Shown here piece by piece: positions 11,670 to 20,575 of a DNA stretch of 64,000 nucleotides. The notes beneath the pieces are model-generated. The model saw only the letters and a list, made by a program, of their open reading frames with translations, searched no databases and was not told where the DNA came from. How positions within the stretch are numbered: position 1 is the stretch's first letter; every line of letters starts with the position of its first letter. The stretch lies in the NCBI RefSeq assembly GCF_002261335.1, contig NZ_NEVL01000002.1:310001-374000 (forward strand). The letters are read 5' to 3'. The position numbers were made by a program, and so were the translations under genes. The stretch is from Bordetella genomosp. 1. GTDB lineage: Bacteria; Pseudomonadota; Gammaproteobacteria; Burkholderiales; Burkholderiaceae_B.

Positions 11670-13514
11670 ATGAACATGAACCGTATCCTGCTTGCAGTCT
11701 TCATCGTCGTGCTCGCGGCGCTGCCCCTGGTGGGCGCGACGCCCGAGTTCTGGATCACCCAGCTCAACTACATCGGGCTGGCCAGCCTGGTCGCGCTCGG
11801 CCTCGTGCTGCTCACGGGCGTGGGCGGCCTGACCTCGTTCGGCCAGGCGGCCTTCGTCGGCCTGGGCGCCTACACCACCGCGCTGCTCACCACGCACTAC
11901 GACGCCTCGCCGTGGTTCGCGCTCGTGATCGGGCTGGTCCTCACGGCCGGCGTGGCCTTCCTGCTGGCGCTGATCACGCTGCGCCTGTCGGGCCACTACC
12001 TGCCGCTGGGCACCATCGCCTGGGGCCTGTCGCTCTACTACCTGTTCGGCAACCTCGACTTCCTGGGCAAGCATGACGGCATCGCCGGCATCGAGCCGCT
12101 CAGCGTGTTCGGCATCTCGCTGGCGAGCGGGCGGCACATCTATTTCCTCATCTGGATATTCGTGCTGCTGGGGCTGTGGGCCACGCGCAACCTGCTGGAT
12201 TCGCGGCCCGGCCGCGCCATCCGCGCGCTCAAGAGCGGCGCCGGCATGGCCGAGTCCATGGGCGTGAACACCGGCACCTACAAGATCGTGATCTTCGTGT
12301 GGGCCGCGCTGCTGGCGTGCGTGTCGGGCTGGCTCTATGCCCACATGCAGCGCGCGGTCAGCCCGAGCCCGTTCGGCCTGAACTACGGCATCGAATACCT
12401 GTTCATGGCCGTGGTCGGCGGCGCCAGCCACGTGTGGGGCGCCGTGCTCGGCGCGGCCGTGATCCTGGGCCTGAAAGACCAGCTGCAGAACGTGCTGCCG
12501 CTCTTCATCGACACCAACACCAACGTCGAGCTGGTGGTGTTCGGCGTGCTGATGATCCTGATGCTGCAATACGCCAGCAACGGCCTGTGGCCGATCCTGG
12601 CGGGCTGGTGGGCGCGTCTGACCGGCACCGGCGGTTCGCGCCGCAACCAGGCGGCACCACCCGAGGCGCCCGCGCTGCCGCAGCGCACGCGTCCGGCGGC
12701 CGGCGAGCTGGTGCTCGAGGTCGATGCGATCCGCAAGGAGTTCGGCGGGCTGGTGGCGGTCAACGACATCAGCTTCAAGGTGCGGGCCGGCGAGATCATG
12801 GGTCTGATCGGTCCCAACGGCGCCGGCAAGAGCACCACCTTCAACCTGATCTCCGGCGTGCTGCCGGCCACGCGCGGCCAGGTGCGATTCCTGGGCGAAC
12901 GCACCGACGGCCGTTCGGCGCGCCAGATCGCGCAGGCCGGCGTGGGCCGCACCTTCCAGCACGTGCAGCTGCTGCCGACCATGTCGGTGCTCGAAAACGT
13001 CGCGCTGGGCGCCCACATGCGCTCCGACGTCGGCGTGCTGTCGGGCGCGCTGCACAGCGAACGCGCCCGCGAGGCGCAACTGCTGCACGAGGCCGCGCGC
13101 CAGCTGCAGCGCGTGGGTCTGGGCGACTACCTCTACGAGCAGGCCGGCAACCTGGCCCTGGGCCAGCAGCGCATCCTGGAGATCGCACGGGCCCTGGCCT
13201 GCGATCCGGTGCTGCTGCTGCTCGACGAGCCGGCGGCGGGGCTGCGCTACAAGGAAAAGCAGGAGCTGGCGCAGGTGCTCGAGCAGCTGCGTGCCGAAGG
13301 GTTGAGCATCCTGCTGGTGGAACACGATATGGATTTTGTGATGCGCTTGACCAATCATCTGGTCGTGATGGATTTCGGCACCAAGCTGGCCGAAGGCGTG
13401 CCGGCCGAGGTGCAACAGAACCCGGCCGTGCTCGAAGCCTATCTCGGCGGTATCGACGACGACCTGCCCGATGACGTGCAGGCCAAGCCCGCCGCGGTCG
13501 GAGGTGTGCAATGA
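11670..13514 (+). CDS. Fused ABC permease-ATPase (LivM-LivG)
   Basis: 614-residue protein joining two normally separate subunits. Residues 1 to about 315 are a LivM-type permease (LTGVGGLTSFGQAAFVGLGA and VVGGASHVWGAVLG are family signatures). A Pro/Ala-rich linker runs from about 320 to 345. Residues 347-600 are a LivG-type ATPase with Walker A K387 in GPNGAGKST, the Q-loop near GVGRTFQHVQLL, and LLLLDEPAAGL. No stop or frameshift separates the halves. The sequence ends with a four-base ATGA overlap with livF. Permease-ATPase fusions of this kind are known in betaproteobacterial HAAT transporters. Confidence 0.93.
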   Translation: MNMNRILLAVFIVVLAALPLVGATPEFWITQLNYIGLASLVALGLVLLTGVGGLTSFGQAAFVGLGAYTTALLTTHYDASPWFALVIGLVLTAGVAFLLALITLRLSGHYLPLGTIAWGLSLYYLFGNLDFLGKHDGIAGIEPLSVFGISLASGRHIYFLIWIFVLLGLWATRNLLDSRPGRAIRALKSGAGMAESMGVNTGTYKIVIFVWAALLACVSGWLYAHMQRAVSPSPFGLNYGIEYLFMAVVGGASHVWGAVLGAAVILGLKDQLQNVLPLFIDTNTNVELVVFGVLMILMLQYASNGLWPILAGWWARLTGTGGSRRNQAAPPEAPALPQRTRPAAGELVLEVDAIRKEFGGLVAVNDISFKVRAGEIMGLIGPNGAGKSTTFNLISGVLPATRGQVRFLGERTDGRSARQIAQAGVGRTFQHVQLLPTMSVLENVALGAHMRSDVGVLSGALHSERAREAQLLHEAARQLQRVGLGDYLYEQAGNLALGQQRILEIARALACDPVLLLLDEPAAGLRYKEKQELAQVLEQLRAEGLSILLVEHDMDFVMRLTNHLVVMDFGTKLAEGVPAEVQQNPAVLEAYLGGIDDDLPDDVQAKPAAVGGVQ

Positions 13515-14263
13515 GCCCGTCGCCCGTACTCGAAGTGCGCGACCTCTCCGCGCGCTATGGCAAGGTCGGCGCCCTGACCGGCGCGGCCCTGACCGTGCCG
13601 CCCGGCTCGATCGTGACCGTGATCGGCGCCAACGGCGCCGGCAAGTCCACCATGCTGAACGCCGTGATGGGTTCGCTGCCGCACACCGGCCATGCCGCCG
13701 GCCAGGTGCAGTACGCCGGCGCGGATGTGTCCGGCTGGCAGGTCGAACGCCGCGTGGCGGCCGGCATGTCGCTGGTGCCCGAGCGGCGCGAGCTGTTCGG
13801 CAGCATGTCGGTCGAAGACAATCTGCTGCTCGGCGGCTTCCGGCGCTATCGCGCGCGCGAAGCGGGCTGGCGCGACACGCTCAACGAGGTGTTCGATCTG
13901 TTTCCGCGCCTGCGCGAGCGCCGCGCCCAGCAGGCCGGCACGCTGTCGGGCGGTGAGCGCCAGATGCTGGCCGTGGGCCGCGCGTTGATGGCCAAGCCCA
14001 AGCTGCTCATGCTCGACGAGCCCAGCCTGGGCCTGGCGCCGCGCATCGTGCGCGAGATCTTCCACATCATCGCGCGCCTGCGCGAGACCGGCGTGTCGAT
14101 CCTGCTGGTCGAACAGAACGCGCGGGCCGCGCTGCAGGTGGCCGACTACGGCTATGTGCTCGAAACCGGCGAGATCATCCTGCACGGTCCGGCGCGCGAG
14201 CTGGCGGGCAACCCGCGCGTGATCGAAAGCTATCTCGGCCTGGGCAAGCACCAGGAGGCCTGA
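13511..14263 (+). CDS. ABC transporter ATPase, LivF type
   Basis: Second ATPase of the plus-strand uptake system. 250 residues. Walker A with K45 (GANGAGKST), signature LSGGERQML, Walker B LLMLDEPSLGLAP and the H-loop equivalent VSILLVEQNA are all intact. It overlaps the livMG fusion by four bases, so the subunits are probably made in a fixed ratio. A strong terminator follows 24 bases after the stop. Confidence 0.93.
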   Translation: MSPSPVLEVRDLSARYGKVGALTGAALTVPPGSIVTVIGANGAGKSTMLNAVMGSLPHTGHAAGQVQYAGADVSGWQVERRVAAGMSLVPERRELFGSMSVEDNLLLGGFRRYRAREAGWRDTLNEVFDLFPRLRERRAQQAGTLSGGERQMLAVGRALMAKPKLLMLDEPSLGLAPRIVREIFHIIARLRETGVSILLVEQNARAALQVADYGYVLETGEIILHGPARELAGNPRVIESYLGLGKHQEA

Positions 14264-14286
14264 GCCCGGCCACGGCCGGCGCAGGC

Positions 14287-14318
14287 AAAAAGGCGAGGAC
14301 CGCGGTCCTCGCCTTTTT
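14287..14318. terminator. Bidirectional terminator, livF / phospholipase C
   Basis: AAAAAGGCGAGGACCGCGGTCCTCGCCTTTTT is a near-perfect palindrome between two convergent genes, with an A-run and T-run at the ends. It can serve both. Confidence 0.85.
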
Positions 14319-16447
14319 CATGCCCGCTGCAGGCGCACCGGTCCGCCCATGGCGGGGTCCGAGATGGATGGCGCGCCGGTCTCCATGCGGCCGGCGCAGC
14401 GGCGCGACCAGCCGTCCAGGCCCGTGGCCTCGATCGTGAGGTCGTACCAATGGCCCTGGCGGCTGATGTCGATCTCCAGATCGAAACGGCTCTGGCCGGC
14501 AAGCAGCTCCTCGCGCGCGGGCGCCTGGCCGTACACCGTGTCGCTGATGGTGTAGAGGTGCGGCGCGGTGCCGGGGTTGTGCAGCGTGAGGCGCAGCCGG
14601 CCGGCCTGCGGCAGGTATTGCAGCGTCACCTCCGGCATGCCCGCCTCGGCGCGGCCGCGCAGGTGCCGGTGAAATCCGTTCGGCCCCAGGACCCACAGGT
14701 CGTACTCGCCGCCGCTCTCCTCGAGCAGCCACTGGTCGCGCAGGCGCTTGCCCGCCTCCACAGTGTAGCGGCGCGGCACGCGGTCCAGATGCAGGCGGTC
14801 GTACACATGGAACACGGCGCCCGCCGTGCCGCGGTTCACGAAGCTCAGCTCCAGCGTGCCGTTGCCGGCTTGCGCGTGCAGGTCCAGCACATAAGGCAGC
14901 GCGCGCGAGGGCCGCGTGCCGCCGGCCTGCACCGCGGGCGGCACCTCCAGCGGCCGCAGCGGCAGCGTGGTGCCGGGCAGCTCGGCGGCGCGCGCGGCCA
15001 CGGCCGCCGTCTCGGGCAGGCTGTCGACGCGCGGCTCGGGCGGCGCGGCGAAGTCGAACGCCGAGGTGAGGTCGCCGCAGACCGCGCGGCGCCAGGGCGA
15101 GATGTTGCTCTCGACCACGCCGAAGCGCTGTTCGATGAAGCGCAGGATCGAGGTGTGGTCGAACACCTGCGAGTTGACCCAGCCGCCGCGCGTCCAGGGC
15201 GAGATGATGTACATCGGCACGCGCTCGCCCAGCCCATAGGCGCCCTGCAGGTATTGCGGCAGGTCGTCTTTTTCGTCGTGGCCGAGGATGCGGTGATACT
15301 CGCCGGTGGTGTCGGCGGTCGAGCCGCCGGCCAGCACGGCCGAGTCGCCCTCGCCCTCGTAGGAGGGCGGGGCGGGCGGCGGCATGTGGTCGAAGAAGCC
15401 GTCGTTCTCGTCGAACATCAGCAGCAGCACGGTCTTGCTCCAGACCGCCGGATTGGCGGTGAGCGCGGCCAGCACCTGGGCGGTGTAGTCGGCGCCCTGC
15501 GCCGGGCTCGACGGACTCGGATGCTCCGAGCCGGCCTTGGTCGCGCAGATCCACGACACCTGCGGCAGGGTGTTCTGCTCCACGTCTTCGCGCAGGCGCG
15601 CCAGGCTGTAGGTGGTGAGGGCGTTGCGCGCCAGTTCGGCGCGCGCGCCGGCCTCGCCGCGGTGCGCCGCGCGATACTGGCGGAAGCCCGCCAGCGGATT
15701 GAGCGAGTAGTTGTCCTTCATGTCCTGGTACACGCGCCAGCTGATGCCGGCCGCCGAGAGGCGCTCGGGGTAGGTGGTCCAGGAATAGCCGCCGGCCTTG
15801 TCGCCGCCGGAGAGCTTGTTGTAGGTGTTGCCCAGCGCCGGCCCATGGCCGTGGCCCAGGCCGTCGTTGGTGCCGGTCCAGGCGAACAGACGGTTGGTGT
15901 TGGTGCCGCCGGTGAACGAGCAGTGGTAGGCGTCGCACACGGTGAACGCGCGCGCCAGCGCGTACTGGAACGGGATGTCCTGCTCGGTGAAGTAGGCCAT
16001 CGAATGTTCGCGCTTGGCCACCGGCCAGCGGTTCATCCGCCCCTTGTCCCACGCGTCCTGGGCGTTGGACCAGGTGTGCGGCGTGCCGGCCACGCGCATC
16101 AGCTCGAACATGGCCTGCGTGTCGAGCGGAAACGGCGGCACGATGCGGGGATTCTCCGGATCGCTGTCGTTGAGCTGCTGCCACACGGTGGCGCCGGTCA
16201 GGCCGGCCTGGTCCTGCACCGGGATCGGAAACCGGTCGCCAAAGCCACGCACGCCCTCGAGCGCGCCGAAGTAATGGTCGAACGAACGGTTTTCCTGCAT
16301 GAAGACGACGATGTGCTCGACGTCGCGCAGCGTGCCGGTGCGGCGGTCGGGCGCGATGGCGAGCGCGTCGCGGATCACGGCGGGGAAAAGCGCGAACGCG
16401 CCACCGGTCAGGGCGGCGCCTCGCAGGAAGTCACGGCGGGAGCTCAT
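14318..16447 (-). CDS. Phosphocholine-specific phospholipase C (Tat-exported)
   Basis: Hydrolyses phosphatidylcholine or sphingomyelin to release phosphocholine. 709 residues. The N-terminus MSSRRDFLRGAALTGG is a twin-arginine export signal. The phosphoesterase domain has the family motif VVFMQENRSFDHYFG (about residues 47-61), then FTGGTNTNR and LLMFDENDGFFDHMPPP. Two C-terminal beta domains (from about 500) match the PlcN/PlcH architecture. The length fits non-haemolytic PLC (about 690-710). The gene stands alone between a shared terminator and a tandem repeat. Haemolytic and non-haemolytic types cannot be told apart by eye. Confidence 0.9.
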   Translation of the reverse strand: MSSRRDFLRGAALTGGAFALFPAVIRDALAIAPDRRTGTLRDVEHIVVFMQENRSFDHYFGALEGVRGFGDRFPIPVQDQAGLTGATVWQQLNDSDPENPRIVPPFPLDTQAMFELMRVAGTPHTWSNAQDAWDKGRMNRWPVAKREHSMAYFTEQDIPFQYALARAFTVCDAYHCSFTGGTNTNRLFAWTGTNDGLGHGHGPALGNTYNKLSGGDKAGGYSWTTYPERLSAAGISWRVYQDMKDNYSLNPLAGFRQYRAAHRGEAGARAELARNALTTYSLARLREDVEQNTLPQVSWICATKAGSEHPSPSSPAQGADYTAQVLAALTANPAVWSKTVLLLMFDENDGFFDHMPPPAPPSYEGEGDSAVLAGGSTADTTGEYHRILGHDEKDDLPQYLQGAYGLGERVPMYIISPWTRGGWVNSQVFDHTSILRFIEQRFGVVESNISPWRRAVCGDLTSAFDFAAPPEPRVDSLPETAAVAARAAELPGTTLPLRPLEVPPAVQAGGTRPSRALPYVLDLHAQAGNGTLELSFVNRGTAGAVFHVYDRLHLDRVPRRYTVEAGKRLRDQWLLEESGGEYDLWVLGPNGFHRHLRGRAEAGMPEVTLQYLPQAGRLRLTLHNPGTAPHLYTISDTVYGQAPAREELLAGQSRFDLEIDISRQGHWYDLTIEATGLDGWSRRCAGRMETGAPSISDPAMGGPVRLQRA

Positions 16448-16480
16448 GGCGTAGGGGAGAGAGTTGCCGGAATCGGCGAG

Positions 16481-16507
16481 GGCTTGCGGGGCTTGCGGGG
16501 CTTGCGG
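16481..16507. repeat. Three perfect 9-bp tandem repeats upstream of phospholipase C
   Basis: GGCTTGCGG is repeated three times without change, ending 34 bases upstream of the phospholipase C start, in the gap after the aminotransferase gene. It could be a regulator site or a slippage-prone tract; neither is shown. Confidence 0.7.
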
Positions 16508-16560
16508 CCGCGGGCGGGACGGTCATCCGTGGCCCGCGGCGGGTCGGGTCGTGCGGCGGC

Positions 16561-17406
16561 TCAGCGGCGGCCGGTCTTTTCGGCGTAGTCCATGTAGAGA
16601 CGATGGGCGCGCTGGGCGAACGGGCCATACGGCAGCTCGCGCGATTCGACGCGGTTCACGTGCACCACCTTGCCGTAGTTGCCGGTGGAGAAGACTTCGT
16701 CGGCCGCTTCGACGTCGGCGCGCGTGATGGCGCGCTCTTCGACCTCGACGCCATCGGCGCGCAGCAGCGCCAGCACGCGCTTGCGCGTGATGCCGTTCAG
16801 GAAGGTGCCGTTGTCGACCGGCGTGGCGACCTTGCCGTCCTTGGCGAGCCAGAAGTTGCTCGAGGCGAATTCCGCCACGTGGCCGGCGCCGTCGAACATG
16901 ATGGCGTTGTCGAAGCCCTTGGCGGCCGCCTCGGTGATGGCGCGCTGGCCGTTCGGATACAGGCACGAGGCCTTGGCGTCGGTCGGCGCCATGTTGGGCC
17001 ACGAGCGCACGAAGCTGGAGAAGCAGGCCGAGAAGCCCTGCGTGCCCGGCATCGGCACCTTGAAGACGTGCAGCACGAACTGGGTCTTGTCGGCGTCGGG
17101 CAGCAGGAAGCCGTCGGCGCAGAAGAACATCGGCTTGATGTAGAGCTCGCTGCCGTGCGGGAAGCGCGCGACGGCTTCCAGGCACAGCGTCTGGATCTCG
17201 GCGGCGCTGAGCTTGGGCTTCATCAGCATCTTCTCGGCCGAGCGCACCACGCGTTCGCAATGCAGGTCGAGGTCGGGCGTCAGGCCGCGGAACGCGCGCG
17301 CGCCGTCGAACACCATGCTCGCCATCCAGAAGGCGTGGTCGGCCGGGCCGAGCAGCTTGGGGTTTTCAGTGGTCCACTGGCCGTTGTGCCAGAACAGGGC
17401 ATCCAT
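16561..17406 (-). CDS. Class IV aminotransferase (branched-chain amino acid type)
   Basis: PLP enzyme of the IlvE/D-amino-acid aminotransferase fold, cytosolic. 281 residues, a little shorter than classical IlvE (about 305). The PLP lysine is probably K145 (TDAKASCLYP), with the partner Glu at 179 (HVAEFASSNFW). FLNGITRKRVL and the phosphate-binding turn TGNYGKV are visible. Being next to a liv operon fits transamination of branched-chain amino acids, but this subfamily also includes other substrates. It lies 57 bases downstream of the betaine-type binding protein on the same strand and may share its transcript. Confidence 0.85.
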   Translation of the reverse strand: MDALFWHNGQWTTENPKLLGPADHAFWMASMVFDGARAFRGLTPDLDLHCERVVRSAEKMLMKPKLSAAEIQTLCLEAVARFPHGSELYIKPMFFCADGFLLPDADKTQFVLHVFKVPMPGTQGFSACFSSFVRSWPNMAPTDAKASCLYPNGQRAITEAAAKGFDNAIMFDGAGHVAEFASSNFWLAKDGKVATPVDNGTFLNGITRKRVLALLRADGVEVEERAITRADVEAADEVFSTGNYGKVVHVNRVESRELPYGPFAQRAHRLYMDYAEKTGRR

Positions 17407-17463
17407 GTCTTGCTTCCTTGTGCTTCTTCTGTGTCGATCAGGGGCGCCAGACGGCGCCGGTTT

Positions 17464-18519
17464 TCATTTCTTGTCGAGCGCGGCCTGCACCCGGGTGGCC
17501 ACGTCGGCCGGCACCCACTCGCGCCAGACCTTGCCGTATTGCTTGAGGAAATACTGCGCCGCCTCTTCGGGCTCCTTGCCCTCGTTCTCGAGCCAGCCCA
17601 GCGTGGCGTCGATGGCCTCGTCCGGCACGCTGAGCTTGGTGAAGAAGGCGGTGAGCTGCGGCGCCGACTTGGCGAACTCGGCGTTCAGACCGGTGACGAC
17701 CGGATTGGGCTTGAACTCGGTGGCCACCGGATCGGCGCATTTCGGGTCGGTCATGCAAGTGTAGGCCTGTTGGTCGAAGGCCGGCAGCTCCAGCTTGACC
17801 AGGTCGAGCGCGCCCACCAGCGAGGTCGGCGTCCAGTAATAGAACACGATGTCGCGCTTGCGCTTGTAGGCCGACACGATGGCCGCCTTCTGCGCCGCGC
17901 CGGAGCCGGGCGCGAACATGGTGAAGTCCTTGTCGAGCTTGAGCGCGCGCAGCAGGTTGTCGTTGAGCGTGCCGCAGGCCCAGCCGGCCGGACAGCCGTA
18001 GATGCGGCCGCGATTCGGCTCCTCGGGGTCGGCGAAGGTTTCCTTGTGGCGCGCCAGGTCGGCGGCCTGCTTGATGTCGGGATGGCGCTCCACGGTGTAG
18101 CGCGGCACGTACCAGCCTTCGCCCGCGTCGTAGACGTGGCCCACGCCGAGCACCCGGCCGCTGGCCAGCGCCTTCTTCCAGGCGCCCTCGATCTGTCCGG
18201 GCCACACCTCGGGCGTGACGTCGACGTCGCCGCGTTGCAGCGCGGCCAGCATCGGCAGGGTCTCGCCGATCTCGACCGTGGTCTTGCAGCCGTAGCCGTG
18301 CTCCAGCACGTAGCGCTCGATGCCGGCCAGCACCAGGTTCGATTCCCAGTTCAGGCCGCTGAAGCGCACCGGGCGGTCGACCTCGCAGGTGACGGCGTCG
18401 GCCGCGCGGGCCGCCGAGGGCGCCGCCAGGCCGGCGGCCAGGACGGCCGTCAGGGCCAGGGTGCGGAACAGGGGAGCAACAGCAGTGGCAAACGCGGGAG
18501 CATGGGGGTTTTTGCGCAC
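17464..18519 (-). CDS. Glycine betaine/choline-type ABC substrate-binding protein (orphan)
   Basis: Periplasmic binding protein of the OpuAC/ProX family for quaternary amines. 351 residues from a GTG start at 18519; no ATG fits, and another GTG lies nine bases upstream. A signal peptide with core LALTAVLAAGLAAPSAARA is followed by the mature protein. Aromatic residues that usually build the ligand cage are visible in LNWESNL, VWPGQIEGAW, EGWYVPRY and FYYWTP. No permease or ATPase of the betaine family is adjacent, so it must use a distant transporter. A phosphocholine-releasing enzyme lies two genes away, which suggests, but does not prove, a choline link. Confidence 0.82.
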   Translation of the reverse strand: MRKNPHAPAFATAVAPLFRTLALTAVLAAGLAAPSAARAADAVTCEVDRPVRFSGLNWESNLVLAGIERYVLEHGYGCKTTVEIGETLPMLAALQRGDVDVTPEVWPGQIEGAWKKALASGRVLGVGHVYDAGEGWYVPRYTVERHPDIKQAADLARHKETFADPEEPNRGRIYGCPAGWACGTLNDNLLRALKLDKDFTMFAPGSGAAQKAAIVSAYKRKRDIVFYYWTPTSLVGALDLVKLELPAFDQQAYTCMTDPKCADPVATEFKPNPVVTGLNAEFAKSAPQLTAFFTKLSVPDEAIDATLGWLENEGKEPEEAAQYFLKQYGKVWREWVPADVATRVQAALDKK

Positions 18520-18583
18520 GGGGGACACCTGCCAGGTTGGATTCCCACCATTGTAAGGGGGCGCGCGCAGGCCCCAATGACAA

Positions 18584-18604
18584 CGGGGCGGCCAGGCCGC
18601 CCCG
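18584..18604 (-). terminator. Possible terminator after the second liv operon
   Basis: Ten-base perfect stem CGGGGCGGCC/GGCCGCCCCG with a one-base centre, 22 bases past the livM-type stop. The minus-strand T-run is weak (TTGTCATT), so readthrough into the betaine-binding gene is possible. Confidence 0.4.
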
Positions 18605-18626
18605 CGTGGGTGGAACGGCGCGCCGG

Positions 18627-19610
18627 TCAGGCGCGCGCCGCCCGCCGCCGTTCGAGGAACGCGCCGATCTCGCCCACGATGCCGCGGCGGAAGGCCAGCA
18701 CGCAGATCACGAAAATCAGGCCGATCACGATGGTGACCGACTCGCCCAGGCGCAGGAACCATTCGACGCCGGTGGCGTTGGCCATGAACTGGCCGAAGTC
18801 GCCCACCTTGTTTTCGAGCAGCACCACGATGAACGCGCCCAGGATCGGCCCGGTCAGCGTGCCCAGGCCGCCGATCAGCGTCATGAGGATGACCAGCCCC
18901 GACATCTGCCAGGTCGCGTCGGAGAGGGTGGCGGACACGAAGACCAGGGTCTTGGTGGCGCCGGCCAGGCCGGCGATCCCGGCCGACAGCACGAAGGCGA
19001 GCAGCTTGAAGCGATCGACGTCGTAGCCCAGCGACACCGCGCGCGGCTCGTTCTCGCGGATCGCCTGCAGCACCTGGCCGAAGGGCGAATGCACCGCGCG
19101 CCAGATGATGAGGAAGCCGATCACGAACACGCCCATCACGAGGTAATACAGATTGACGTCGCGGGACAGGTCGATGAAGCCGAACAGCGTGCCGCGCGGC
19201 ACGCCCTGCAGGCCGTCCTCGCCGCCGGTGAAGCGGGCCTGCAGGAAGAAGAAGAACACCATCTGCGCCAGCGCCAGCGTGATCATGGCGAAGTAGATGC
19301 CGCTGCGCCGGATCGCCAGCGCGCCCATCACCAGTCCCAGCAGCGCCGCCACGCCCGCCCCGAACAGCAGGCCCAGCTCGGTGGGCCAGCCCCAGACCTT
19401 GAGCGCCTGGCCGGCCGCGTAGGCCGCGCTGCCCAGGAAGGCGGCATGGCCGAACGACAGCAGGCCGGTATAGCCCAGCAGCAGGTTGAATGCGCACGCA
19501 AACAACGCGTAGCACATCACCTTCATGGCGAAGATCGGATAGACGCCGGCAAAGGGCAGAGCGGCGACAACGATGGCCAGTACGGCATAGCCCAGCAGTT
19601 GACGATTCAT
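18627..19610 (-). CDS. ABC transporter permease, LivM type
   Basis: Inner-membrane subunit of the second, minus-strand HAAT transporter. 327 residues with about nine hydrophobic helices. LivM signatures are LLLGYTGLLSFGHAAFLGSA and the C-terminal GLVILMTLIGGLGTLTGP. It starts four bases inside livH (ATGA), so expression is coupled. This is the last gene of the liv operon before a GC-rich hairpin. Confidence 0.93.
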   Translation of the reverse strand: MNRQLLGYAVLAIVVAALPFAGVYPIFAMKVMCYALFACAFNLLLGYTGLLSFGHAAFLGSAAYAAGQALKVWGWPTELGLLFGAGVAALLGLVMGALAIRRSGIYFAMITLALAQMVFFFFLQARFTGGEDGLQGVPRGTLFGFIDLSRDVNLYYLVMGVFVIGFLIIWRAVHSPFGQVLQAIRENEPRAVSLGYDVDRFKLLAFVLSAGIAGLAGATKTLVFVSATLSDATWQMSGLVILMTLIGGLGTLTGPILGAFIVVLLENKVGDFGQFMANATGVEWFLRLGESVTIVIGLIFVICVLAFRRGIVGEIGAFLERRRAARA

Positions 19611-20494
19611 TTTTCTTTTCCGAACAGCCCGGCCGGGCGCAGCAGCAGCACGATGGCCATGATGATGAACACGACGGTGTTGGAGGCTTCGGGCCAGAAC
19701 ACCTTGGTGAGGCCTTCGATCACGCCCAGGCCCAGCCCTGTGACGATGGCGCCCATTATGGAGCCCATGCCGCCGATCACCACCACGGCGAACACCACGA
19801 TGATGAGGTTCGAGCCCATCAGCGGCGAGATCTGCAGCACCGGGGCCGCCAGCACGCCGGCAAAGCCGGCCAGTGCCACGCCGAAGCCGTAGGTGAGCGT
19901 GATCATGCGCGGCACGTTCACGCCGAAGGCCTCGACCAGGCGTGGGTTTTCGGTGCCGGCGCGCAGCAGGGCGCCCAGGCGCGTGCGTTCGATCACGTAC
20001 CAGGTGGCCAGGCAGACCACGATGCTCGCCGCCACCACCCAGCCGCGATAGTTGGGCAGGATCATGAAGCCGAGGTTGGTGGCGCCGCGCAGCGCGTCGG
20101 GCGTGGGATAGGGCTGGCCCGACACGCCGAAGAAGCTGCGGAACACGCCTTCCATCAGCAGCGTGAGGCCGAAGGTCAGCAGCAGGCCGTAGAGGTGGTC
20201 GAGCTTGTAGAGGTGGCGCAGCAGCAGGCGTTCGATGACGATGCCGAACAGGCCCACCAGCAGCGGCGCGAGTATCAGCATGACCCAGTAGTTCAGGCCG
20301 AAGTAGCTCAGGCCCATCCAGGCCAGGAAGGCGCCCAGCATGTAGAGGGCGCCGTGGGCGAAGTTGATGACGTTGAGCAGGCCGAAAATCACCGCCAGCC
20401 CCAGGGACAGCATGGCGTAGAACGAACCGTTGACCAGACCGAGCAGCAGTTGCCCTAGCAGTGCCTGTATGGGGATGCCGAAGATGTCAGTCAT
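19607..20494 (-). CDS. ABC transporter permease, LivH type
   Basis: Partner permease of the second liv system. 295 residues, the usual LivH length. LLLGLVNGSFYAMLSLGLAV and NFAHGALYMLGAFLAW near the N-terminus and VIGGMGSIMGAIVTGLGLG near the C-terminus are the family signatures. It lies 81 bases downstream of the binding-protein gene, with a hairpin in the gap, and overlaps livM by four bases. Confidence 0.93.
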   Translation of the reverse strand: MTDIFGIPIQALLGQLLLGLVNGSFYAMLSLGLAVIFGLLNVINFAHGALYMLGAFLAWMGLSYFGLNYWVMLILAPLLVGLFGIVIERLLLRHLYKLDHLYGLLLTFGLTLLMEGVFRSFFGVSGQPYPTPDALRGATNLGFMILPNYRGWVVAASIVVCLATWYVIERTRLGALLRAGTENPRLVEAFGVNVPRMITLTYGFGVALAGFAGVLAAPVLQISPLMGSNLIIVVFAVVVIGGMGSIMGAIVTGLGLGVIEGLTKVFWPEASNTVVFIIMAIVLLLRPAGLFGKEK

Positions 20495-20531
20495 CTTGAG
20501 GAAGTCCTGCGGTACGAAAAAGACGAGGCGA

Positions 20532-20559
20532 GTGGCGCGTCCGCATGCGGATGCGCCAC
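20532..20559 (-). other. Hairpin between binding-protein and permease genes, second liv operon
   Basis: Long stem: GTGGCGC pairs with GCGCCAC, enclosing a TCCGCATGCGGA palindrome, with one imperfect pair. It lies 16 bases after the binding-protein stop, and on the minus strand CTTTTT follows about ten bases later. It is probably a partial terminator or mRNA-stabilising element that favours binding-protein expression. Confidence 0.55.
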
Positions 20560-20575
20560 GATGGACGAGCCGGAA

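Noticed and set aside
14450-19026. Two long plus-strand frames (712 and 807 residues) opposite phospholipase C, the aminotransferase and the betaine-binding gene
   Set aside because: Their His/Arg/Gly-rich composition is the complement of the real genes; no motifs or start sites support them.
17464-19515. One 683-residue protein covering the betaine-binding gene and part of the livM region
   Set aside because: The upstream part is the wrong frame of livM; the real protein starts with a signal peptide at 18519.
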